The notes under the pieces: generated by a model
Seen by the model: only the letters and a program-made list of their open reading frames with translations
The model's database searches: none
Told to the model about the DNA's origin: nothing
Position numbers and translations under genes: made by a program
Shown here: piece by piece, positions 1 to 6,677 of the stretch
How positions within the stretch are numbered: position 1 is the first letter of the stretch
How the letters are laid out: the number at the start of each line of letters is the position of its first letter
Source: JBEGQX01 sp041180805
GTDB taxonomy: Bacteria; Planctomycetota; Planctomycetia; Gemmatales; Gemmataceae
Length of the DNA: 8,940 bases
NCBI GenBank assembly: GCA_041180805.1
Contig: JBEGQX010000308.1
Coordinates: 1-8,940, forward strand
Direction: 5' to 3'

Positions 1-791
1 CCAACAACCAAAATCCTTTGTTTGCAAGAGTAATTGTAAACAGAATCTGGCATTACCATTTTGGAACTGGCTTTGTTGAATCGCCCAGCGATTTTGGCTT
101 TAATGGAGGAAAACCATCGCACCCGGAACTTTTGGATTATCTGGCCAGAGAACTCCAGCAAAACAATTTTTCCCTGAAACACATACACAGAAAAATATTA
201 CTTTCCAGAACTTACATGCAATCCTCCAAACCAAACGAGAAAGCCCTTGGGGTGGACATGGATAACAGGCTTCTTTGGAGGTTCTCTCCAAGAAGACTTG
301 ATGCCGAGGTCGTCAGGGATAGTGCGCTTTTTTCAGCCGGCCAACTTAATCAACAAATGTTCGGCCCAGCCGTTTCGGATTACAAACAGGATTTCATCAA
401 CGGAACCACTTATTTCACCCCTTTGGAGAAACTGGATATCTCCACCAACCGAAGAAGCATTTACAGACTTACACCCCGTGGCGCCAATCAGGGCCTTCTT
501 GATGCGCTTGATTGCCCGGACAATTCTTCGGCTGCCCCCAAAAGAAACCAAACCACCACCCCAACTCAATCGTTAGCTTTATGGAACGGCACACTGATTC
601 ATGAATTATGCGATGCCATCCAACGCAATAACCCAAGCAGTTTGTCCGCTGAAAAACTGTTTCATGCCATCCTTCAAAAAAAACCATCCCAGGAAGAGCT
701 TGAGGCAAGCGAGATTTTCGTTGGGAAATTCGGCTCGTTTGGATTGGCAAGGGTATTATTCAACAGCAATGAATTCCTATTTCTGGAATAG
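1..791 (+). CDS. DUF1553 (PSD1) domain protein, C-terminal part (5' truncated by window)
   Basis: The reading frame is open from the window edge (first full codon at base 3) to TAG at 789-791, about 263 residues. A TTG at 18 is only an internal Leu codon (NPLFARV) and not a real start. The core matches the DUF1553/PSD1 pattern: ARVIVNRIWHYHFGTGFV, then PSDFGFNGGKPSHPELLDYLA, LSRTYMQSS, DNRLLWRFSPRRLDAE, RRSIYRLTPRG and a late TPTQSLALWNG. In planctomycetes such proteins usually carry, further N-terminal, a planctomycete-type cytochrome c domain and DUF1549; those would lie outside this window. The family is usually encoded next to a DUF1501 protein, as here, where the next gene overlaps its 3' end. 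The biochemical role of the family is not settled; an exported, haem-containing protein for breakdown of complex substrates is the common inference. The family call is secure, the function is not. Confidence 0.93.
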   Translation, partial: NNQNPLFARVIVNRIWHYHFGTGFVESPSDFGFNGGKPSHPELLDYLARELQQNNFSLKHIHRKILLSRTYMQSSKPNEKALGVDMDNRLLWRFSPRRLDAEVVRDSALFSAGQLNQQMFGPAVSDYKQDFINGTTYFTPLEKLDISTNRRSIYRLTPRGANQGLLDALDCPDNSSAAPKRNQTTTPTQSLALWNGTLIHELCDAIQRNNPSSLSAEKLFHAILQKKPSQEELEASEIFVGKFGSFGLARVLFNSNEFLFLE

Positions 792-2208
792 ACCTATCAT
801 GGCTTCAAATAGAAGAACATTTCTGGAAAACCTTGCAGAGTGCATCGCCATACTGGCACTTTCCGGGAATAATAACTGCAAAGCATCGGAAAAACAGAAT
901 TCTGAAGGGAAATTAACACCTAAAGTCAAAAGGGTGGTTCAGATAACATTAGTGGGTGGGTTGTCCCACCTTGATTCATTCGATTACAAACCCAACCTTG
1001 ACAAATTTCATGGCAAAACTTTTCAAAGTGAAAAGCCACCAGATATCTTCTTTGGTCAGATTGGACAGATACGAAAGAACGACTGGATTTTCAAACAAAG
1101 GGGAAATTCAGGCCTTTGGATATCTGACTTGTTCCCGCATATTGCCAGCGTTGCGGATGATTTAACAATCATTCGTTCCATGAGTTCGGAATCTGCCAAC
1201 CATACACCAGCCCTTTTTCTGGAAAACAGCGGATTTTCATCCAATGGGTTTCCAGCCATGGGGAGTTGGCTATCCTTTGGACTTGGAAATGAAAACCGGA
1301 ATTTACCCTATTTTGTGGTACTGCCAGATGGCCGGGGAGAACCAAACGGTTGCGCTTCGAACTGGACAAATGGTTTTCTACCAGCGAACCATCAGGGAGT
1401 TGTATTTAGGGTGGGGAAGGATGCCATTGGAAATTTAAATCCACCCAAGTTACGTTTAGCAGACGAGGAAGACTCCGCCAGGAATCTTTTAAACTTTTTC
1501 AACCACGAACACCTTAAAAATTTCCCAGCAGACACCAATCTTGCGGCCAGAATCAAATCTCACGCCATGGCTGCAAAATTACAGCTATCGGTCCCGGAAG
1601 CTACTGCCATTTTCAATGAAAGCCCTGAAATCCAAAATCTGTACGGGATGGACAGGGAGGAGACCAGAGAATTTGCCAGCCGTTGCATTCTCGCAAGACG
1701 GCTATTGGAAAGGGATGTTCGTTTTGTGCAACTTTATTCTGGCGGGCCTATTGGCGGCAGCCCGCGTTCGAGTTGGGATGCCCATGAAAATGTCATGGAC
1801 AATCATTCCAAGGAAGCATTGAAGATAGACCGACCTGTGGCCGCCTTGGTTAAAGATCTAAAAAGGCGGGGAATGCTTGAGGACACCCTTGTTTTATTCA
1901 CCACGGAATTTGGAAGAACCCCTTTTGCCCAATCTGCTGCAGGGACTGTGGGTACGGGACGGGATCATAACAAATATGGGTTTTCAGTTTGGATGGCTGG
2001 GGCAGGAGTAAAAAAAGGATTTAGCTTCGGAGCCACCGATGAAATTGGCTGGAAAGCTGCGGAAAAAATCGTTCCCTGGCATGATTTTCATGCAACCATC
2101 CTTTATTTAATGGGAATAGATCATGAAAAACTTACTTTTTATCACAATGGAATCCAGCGCAGGCTGACTAATGTTCATGGCGAAATTCTCAAGGATATTC
2201 TTCTATGA
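769..2208 (+). CDS. DUF1501 family protein (alkaline phosphatase/sulfatase-like fold), twin-arginine-like N-terminus
   Basis: The product is 479 residues if started at ATG 769, or 469 from ATG 799. I prefer 769 because DUF1501 proteins often have about ten residues before the Arg pair. Ribosome sites are weak for both (AAGGG at 749-753 is 15 nt away), which fits coupling to the upstream gene it overlaps by 23 nt. An N-R-R-T-F-L-E stretch (residues 14-20) resembles a Tat motif, although the hydrophobic segment after it is short. Family landmarks are GGLSHLDSFD (63-72), WDAH (336-339), EFGRTP (380-385), GRDHN (397-401), and a C-terminal HDFHATILYLMGIDHEKLT region (438-456). The Asp, His and Glu residues in these motifs are the likely metal-site residues by analogy with the phosphatase/sulfatase superfamily. 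It pairs with the DUF1553 gene, the standard planctomycete arrangement. The substrate is unknown. Confidence 0.93.
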   Translation: MNSYFWNRPIMASNRRTFLENLAECIAILALSGNNNCKASEKQNSEGKLTPKVKRVVQITLVGGLSHLDSFDYKPNLDKFHGKTFQSEKPPDIFFGQIGQIRKNDWIFKQRGNSGLWISDLFPHIASVADDLTIIRSMSSESANHTPALFLENSGFSSNGFPAMGSWLSFGLGNENRNLPYFVVLPDGRGEPNGCASNWTNGFLPANHQGVVFRVGKDAIGNLNPPKLRLADEEDSARNLLNFFNHEHLKNFPADTNLAARIKSHAMAAKLQLSVPEATAIFNESPEIQNLYGMDREETREFASRCILARRLLERDVRFVQLYSGGPIGGSPRSSWDAHENVMDNHSKEALKIDRPVAALVKDLKRRGMLEDTLVLFTTEFGRTPFAQSAAGTVGTGRDHNKYGFSVWMAGAGVKKGFSFGATDEIGWKAAEKIVPWHDFHATILYLMGIDHEKLTFYHNGIQRRLTNVHGEILKDILL

Positions 2209-3185
2209 AGCATATTCCATCCTTGGCTAGTTTCATTCTAATTGGAACATGCAGCGTTTTTGCGGGTTCTCCCCTCGAAAAAGAACGCATTCAAAAATCG
2301 ATTAACTTGCTGGCAAAAGCATCGAATGGGCATATTGAGAAGAAATCCTGCTTTGCGTGCCATAATCAGGCAATACCGCTAATTGCTTTTTCACAGGCGA
2401 TAAGCACAGGCTTCAATGTCTCGGAATCTGATTTGAAAAAACAGGAGGAATTCATCTTAGAATTCCTGAAAACCAATTATCAGAAGTATCTGGACGGAAA
2501 AGGAACCGGTGGTGATGCAGACACCGCTGGCTGGGTGCTATGGAGCCTTGAAAACACAAAAACCAAACCCAATGAGCTTACGAATGCAGTTATAAAATAT
2601 TTGATAAATTTCCAAGCCGGGTCAGGCTATTGGAAAACCACCTCGAATCGTCCACCGTCGGAAACAAGTTATTTCACCACAAATTATCTGGCTTTAAGGG
2701 CTTTGCGTATCTGGAGTCCGCCATCGTATTTCAAGGAATTTCATGAAAGAAAAAGCAAAGTAAAGGAATGGGTCAAGCAAACACCACCAAAAGATCACGA
2801 AGATTCTGTGTTTCGCCTTCTATGCCTGCATGAACTGGAAGCTGAACCTTGCGAAATCAAATCCATCTGCATGGAGATACTGAAAAAGCAAAAGCCAAAT
2901 GGTGGCTGGTCCCAAATGGCTGATATGGAACCGGATGCCTATGCGACGGGTACAACCTTGGTAGGATTGCACCTTGTCGGTCAATTTGACAAAAATGACC
3001 AATATATTCAAAAAGGTCTAAAATTCCTTGAAGACACCAGGCTTGAAGATGGTTCTTGGTTGGTCAAATCCCGTAGCAAACCATTTCAGCCATATTACGA
3101 AACAGGATTTCCCCACGGGAAAGATCAGTTCATTTCTGTAACCGCATCTGCATGGGCAACAACTGCATTAATACTTGGCCAATAA
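2205..3185 (+). CDS. Exported single-haem-motif protein with squalene cyclase/prenyltransferase-like alpha/alpha-toroid repeats
   Basis: This 326-residue protein starts at an ATG whose ATGA overlaps the TGA of the DUF1501 gene, so translation is probably coupled. It has a Sec-type signal peptide with likely cleavage after SVFA (residue 20). A CFACH haem c attachment motif follows at 49-53. The rest looks like repeats of the terpenoid-cyclase toroid fold: QAGSGYW (137-143), QKPNGGW (229-235) and a degenerate RLEDGSW (279-285) resemble QW motifs, and DAYATGTTLVGLHL (244-257) is a typical repeat helix. A DADTA sequence (104-108) recalls the DxDD(T)A acid motif of class II cyclases but lacks its last Asp. 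At about half the length of a squalene-hopene cyclase, and with export and haem signals, it is unlikely to cyclise squalene. A structural, binding or electron-transfer role beside the DUF1553/DUF1501 pair is more plausible. The family assignment is by pattern only. Confidence 0.88.
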   Translation: MKHIPSLASFILIGTCSVFAGSPLEKERIQKSINLLAKASNGHIEKKSCFACHNQAIPLIAFSQAISTGFNVSESDLKKQEEFILEFLKTNYQKYLDGKGTGGDADTAGWVLWSLENTKTKPNELTNAVIKYLINFQAGSGYWKTTSNRPPSETSYFTTNYLALRALRIWSPPSYFKEFHERKSKVKEWVKQTPPKDHEDSVFRLLCLHELEAEPCEIKSICMEILKKQKPNGGWSQMADMEPDAYATGTTLVGLHLVGQFDKNDQYIQKGLKFLEDTRLEDGSWLVKSRSKPFQPYYETGFPHGKDQFISVTASAWATTALILGQ

Positions 3186-4532
3186 TCACTCCTGAATTGG
3201 GAGTTGCAGATCCAGGAGTTTTAAATTTCTAATAACTTTTACCGTTACCCGGTCACCCACTTTTTTGTTCTGAAGAGCATACCGGATCAGTTCACTTTCA
3301 TTTCTAAAATCTGACTTTCCATCAAAAGATAAAACAAAATCCCCCTGCTGAAAACCGGCGTTTTTTGCTGCTGCATGGGGCCCAAATTGTCCAACATGTT
3401 TTACCCTTAATTGAGTTTCATTTTTTTGCCCAGCCAGCTTAACCTTTTCTTCTTGCGGTATATTTTCCAGAACCATACCGCCAAGCACCATCCTTCGCAA
3501 ACCCCATGCCGAAACCCTCCAGCTAATATCTTCCTGAACTCTCCAGCCATTTTCCAATTCCATGGATAGCGCTATATTTTCTTTTCCTCTCCCAAGTATA
3601 AATTCCACTTTTCCTCCACGGCCAGAAATCGAATTAAGAACCCATTGAACATCAGCAATAGAAAGGATCGGTTGGCTGTTCATCCTTAAAATCTTGTCTG
3701 ATTTCTTAAATCCAGCTTTGTCTGCTAGACTAAGTGGCACAATTTCCTTGATAATTCCCGAACTGCTCGGATCGATAATGATTCCCAATGTTTTCGGGTG
3801 CGGGTAAGGAAATAAAACTTCATCCGGGAACCCGTTCTTCATATTCCTTCTAGTTTCTTGCCGGATTGCATCTCCAATTTGATGGCAATGAATGCAACTT
3901 TGAACAACTTTACCTTCGTATTCAATTCGGGATGAATACTTGTCTTTAAGCAACGGGAATTGTTCGGGGGTTGAAAATAAGGGCTTTAAGCCAGTCTTGG
4001 CTTTAAGTAAGTCACGATTTGAAGGGAATTGTTTATGTAATTCCAGTACACCTTCCATTGCTTTACCCAAACCTTCTATCGAGACATCGTCCGACCAATT
4101 GGTGCGATGGGATCGGGTTCCATATCGGCAATAAATGGTTTTATCCGCATTCAGAAAGAACACCGCAAAAGATTGATCATAATCGAATTGAAATAACGAC
4201 AAGTCCAATCCATTGGTGCCAACTATTCTTACTCGTACAAATTGATCCAATAAAGGTTTGACCCTTGGGTCACTTTCAACCAGTTCGTCGTCAAGCTTTA
4301 CGCATTCCTCACATGGCAAACAACGCAAAACCACCATCAATGGCTTATTTTCAGCCGCAGCCTGTTTTATACCTTTCTCAAGATCGTTATAATGCCAGTA
4401 ACCGGAAGCCTCAACCCGCTTCTTGTCTTCACGAACTTTTTGTTCCCTGGTTTGCGCTTCGGCATAACTTAAACCCGTCAGCAAGAAGCAAAAAAAAACC
4501 AAAATGTGGTGAATTAATTTCTTCAAGATCAT
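3186..4532 (-). CDS. Thioredoxin-like / CxxCH haem motif / tandem PDZ exported protein
   Basis: The product has 448 residues. It has a Sec signal peptide (hydrophobic residues about 9-22, cleavage probably near YAEA-Q, residue 26/27). Residues about 45-170 look like a thioredoxin-like domain with a CLPCEEC cluster (C71, C74, C77) after a VVLR strand. A CIHCH motif (213-217), a candidate haem c site, lies between it and two PDZ domains. PDZ1 spans about 248-325 (TLGIIIDPSSSGIIKEIVPLSLADKAG region, then KSDKILRMN) and PDZ2 about 375-446 (HAAAKNAGFQQGDFVLSFDGK). This resembles the planctomycete Trx/PDZ proteins, some of which I recall as selenoproteins; here all positions are Cys. It is the last gene of the leftward operon, and its ATG overlaps the previous TGA as ATGA. 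Roles in extracytoplasmic thiol or haem redox and protein binding are inferred. Its stop abuts the stop of the convergent gene. Confidence 0.9.
   Translation of the reverse strand: MILKKLIHHILVFFCFLLTGLSYAEAQTREQKVREDKKRVEASGYWHYNDLEKGIKQAAAENKPLMVVLRCLPCEECVKLDDELVESDPRVKPLLDQFVRVRIVGTNGLDLSLFQFDYDQSFAVFFLNADKTIYCRYGTRSHRTNWSDDVSIEGLGKAMEGVLELHKQFPSNRDLLKAKTGLKPLFSTPEQFPLLKDKYSSRIEYEGKVVQSCIHCHQIGDAIRQETRRNMKNGFPDEVLFPYPHPKTLGIIIDPSSSGIIKEIVPLSLADKAGFKKSDKILRMNSQPILSIADVQWVLNSISGRGGKVEFILGRGKENIALSMELENGWRVQEDISWRVSAWGLRRMVLGGMVLENIPQEEKVKLAGQKNETQLRVKHVGQFGPHAAAKNAGFQQGDFVLSFDGKSDFRNESELIRYALQNKKVGDRVTVKVIRNLKLLDLQLPIQE
3188..3222 (+). terminator. Possible rho-independent terminator for the rightward operon, inside the opposing gene
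   Basis: ACTCCTG (3188-3194) and CAGGAGT (3213-3219) form a perfect 7-bp inverted repeat around an 18-nt loop, followed by T3220-T3222 and then AAATTT. A competing shorter hairpin pairs ACTCC (3188-3192) with GGAGT (3200-3204). The repeat starts three bases after the TAA at 3183-3185, where a terminator for the + strand operon would be expected. However, it lies entirely within the last codons of the minus-strand gene. The stem is short, the loop long and the T-tract weak, so it may be chance. No matching T-tract is present for the minus direction. Confidence 0.3.
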
Positions 4533-6643
4533 TTTAAACTCCGGTTGGCAAAAGTATTTTTGTTCAACGCTTTCGAATAAATTGCGAACTCATCCACTTT
4601 GCCTTCCCAGCCGAACAAACCATCTGTCCTACCACCTATAACCAAGTCACTTCCCATGGAGGTTTGTGCCGCAATACCTTCCATATCAAGTTCACCATTC
4701 AAATAGACCTGAACTTTTTCACCATCCCGGATCATGAAGAAATGGGCCCATGTTTTCATTGGAAATTCTGCTTTGCCAATTAATAGCTGATTTGCTTCAT
4801 TACCGTTAAAAAAAATCAATTTTCCTGTTCCTGGGCCTGAACCTCCCAAACCCAGATTATCTCCAAGAGCCCCTTTAGCCCCCTGGTTTCCTTTGGAAAA
4901 GAAATATCCCGTCACGGTGCGAGCATTCATAGGTAATCCATTCCAAATCCAACCTTCCACCGTGTAGGAATTACCTAAACCTGCCGCTTTAGCCATCATA
5001 CTTCCACCTGCAAAATGAACTGACCGGTTAACGGATCCTTTTCCAAACCTTTCCGATTGCGGCCCGGGAAGGTAAAAAGCTTTCCCTTCCTTATATTTTC
5101 CATGATTACCATTTTTGGAGGCATCCAAACAAATGTCACCTTCGATATCCTCGAACCTCCAATAAGCCAAAGGGTTGAGACCAAGAATCGAATCAGAATA
5201 ATCGTTCTTGTTCAATGGACGGGTTTTTCGTGCTTTCTGGGAAACTATTTCAAGATTCTCAAGTAGCTGCCGGACAATCAATGGTTCCGCCTGGACCTCC
5301 AAGGCGGCAGTCCTCGCTGGCCAAGTCGTGTAGCCACCCAAGGCATGCTGTTCAGGTGGCGGAATATACCCTTCGGATCCATTTGCAAGTTCAATGTTCA
5401 TGGTAACTGGCAAAGGACTTTGCTCTTTTAATTTAAGCCCTGTAATACCAAACACCTCATTGGGTATAGCCGTAATTCCCAAATCCCCAATTCGTATAGC
5501 CTGCAATTTTAATTCCACCTCCGGAGTTTCCTTTAAATAAAACTGTTCTTTGGCATATACTTCGTCCCGGTTTTTAGGCACAGGACTTTTCATTTGATTA
5601 ATGATTCCACTGGCCCATTCCAATTTTGCCGTATCAGGAATCCTTCGCTTTAATTTGATTCTTTTTTCAATCATTCCAAGACTTACATCCTCTCGGTGAG
5701 CAACTTCCTGCAAAGATTTAAAAGCATTATTTGCAAGGTTTTCTGCATAGGCATTCAAATCCCTCTTGGAAGCAGTTTTACCATAATCCATCCACATTAA
5801 ATCACCGCTGGTCCCCTGAGACATGATTGCCACCGGGTTCGATCCTTTTTCACTACCCTGAATTAATTTTGAGATGGTTGCACAAAAAGGCCCATAATAA
5901 TCTGACGATACAGGTCCTGAACCGTAGTAATGCATTGAATAATTTGCAAGGATGGCAATTGTTTTATCGTTATAACTTTTGATAGATAAAAGCGTAAATT
6001 CGGGATCAATGGGTCCAGAGGGCCCAACCACATTGGGGTTTAAATGGCCCGGATGCATATTGGCACGGACTGTCTTTTTACCAAATGGATCATTCAACAT
6101 TTTGTCCGGTTGATAAATCCATCTCCGGCAATGAGTATGCTCGGCATCCTTAAAAGCCAGACAACCAACCTTTGCCGGAACCAAATTTTTGCCTGCCAGG
6201 GTAACTGCCCTAACGATCTGGTTTCCTAGAAAAGTCCTGTATTTTTCATCTGGTCTGGCACCCAAAGTGCCCATTACTGATGGAGCGGAATGGGTGTGAG
6301 TTGCACTTATCATGATATTTTGAGCGGGTATTCCGGTAGTTTCAAAGATATCTTTTTTTACAGCGTCCAAAAAATCCCGGGCCATCATGCAGCTATCCAC
6401 AACCACCAGCGCCAATCTGGTTTTGCTATCATCCAGCACTATGGCTCTTGCATGAATCTCATCAATTTTGGCATTAGCGGTAGCTTCAAGAAATCCCCCA
6501 TTCACAATTACAGGAAAACTCTCAGGGGAAACATTCACTACTGCGGCTCCCGCCAGTAATGGCTTATTCTTATTTCCAAGGACTGTGGCAGAATGAAAGA
6601 CCAATGCCGCAAACATTCCCAACGAGATAATTCTGAAATACAT
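4529..6643 (-). CDS. Neutral/alkaline ceramidase-like domain fused to C-terminal LamG domain, exported
   Basis: The product has 704 residues. A Sec signal peptide covers about residues 1-23. Residues about 28-465 match the neutral/alkaline ceramidase N-terminal domain. SATHTHSAP (113-121) supplies the likely His118/His116 zinc ligand, NYSMHYY the His238 ligand, AIPNEVF the Glu396 ligand, and NGSEGYIPPPEQ the Tyr426 ligand. In bona fide ceramidases the nucleophile is the Ser of an N-x-G-[DN]-x-S-P-N motif. Here the aligned stretch is GTSGDLMWMDYG (277-288) with Met283 in that place, so amide hydrolysis by the usual mechanism is doubtful. Residues about 488-700 form a concanavalin/LamG-type domain (AYWRFED, YTVEGWIW, WAHFFMIRDG, VQVYLNGEL, GKVDEFAIYSKAL), probably for carbohydrate or surface binding. 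It is the middle gene of the leftward operon, 34 nt after the DUF1501 gene. A zinc-dependent hydrolase on an unknown ester or amide remains possible. Confidence 0.92.
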   Translation of the reverse strand: MYFRIISLGMFAALVFHSATVLGNKNKPLLAGAAVVNVSPESFPVIVNGGFLEATANAKIDEIHARAIVLDDSKTRLALVVVDSCMMARDFLDAVKKDIFETTGIPAQNIMISATHTHSAPSVMGTLGARPDEKYRTFLGNQIVRAVTLAGKNLVPAKVGCLAFKDAEHTHCRRWIYQPDKMLNDPFGKKTVRANMHPGHLNPNVVGPSGPIDPEFTLLSIKSYNDKTIAILANYSMHYYGSGPVSSDYYGPFCATISKLIQGSEKGSNPVAIMSQGTSGDLMWMDYGKTASKRDLNAYAENLANNAFKSLQEVAHREDVSLGMIEKRIKLKRRIPDTAKLEWASGIINQMKSPVPKNRDEVYAKEQFYLKETPEVELKLQAIRIGDLGITAIPNEVFGITGLKLKEQSPLPVTMNIELANGSEGYIPPPEQHALGGYTTWPARTAALEVQAEPLIVRQLLENLEIVSQKARKTRPLNKNDYSDSILGLNPLAYWRFEDIEGDICLDASKNGNHGKYKEGKAFYLPGPQSERFGKGSVNRSVHFAGGSMMAKAAGLGNSYTVEGWIWNGLPMNARTVTGYFFSKGNQGAKGALGDNLGLGGSGPGTGKLIFFNGNEANQLLIGKAEFPMKTWAHFFMIRDGEKVQVYLNGELDMEGIAAQTSMGSDLVIGGRTDGLFGWEGKVDEFAIYSKALNKNTFANRSLK

Positions 6644-6650
6644 CCCGGTT

Positions 6651-6655
6651 CCCTT
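6651..6655 (-). promoter_or_regulatory. Ribosome binding site of the ceramidase-like gene
   Basis: On the minus strand AAGGG (within AGAAGGGA) sits 7 nt before the ATG at 6643-6641. This is a good Shine-Dalgarno spacing and fixes the start at the signal peptide. It lies in the 34-nt gap between the DUF1501 and ceramidase-like genes, so both are probably on one transcript. Confidence 0.7.
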
Positions 6656-6677
6656 CTTGAAATATGCTGCAATTAAA

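Noticed and set aside
18..20. TTG as start of the first gene
   Set aside because: The frame is open to the left edge and the residues before it (NQNP) continue the DUF1553 pattern NPLxARVxVNRIW, so the gene is simply cut by the window.
601..768. Upstream in-frame extension of the DUF1501 gene to an ATG at 601
   Set aside because: It would overlap the DUF1553 coding region by 190 bases, has no DUF1501-like content, and the twin-arginine-like leader only makes sense near the N-terminus with starts at 769 or 799.
2205..3185. A true squalene-hopene cyclase
   Set aside because: The length is about half that of the enzyme, the DxDD acid motif is incomplete, and a signal peptide and CxxCH are present.
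4019..4261. ORF of 80 codons on the + strand inside the Trx/PDZ gene, and similar overlapping frames such as 5057-5266, 6290-6559 and 6908-7147
   Set aside because: They lie wholly inside well-supported genes on the other strand, lack recognisable domains, and read as shadow frames.
4300..4325. Possible selenocysteine (in-frame TGA) in the Trx motif of the Trx/PDZ protein
   Set aside because: The frame is continuous with Cys at all three positions (C71, C74, C77); no internal TGA is present.
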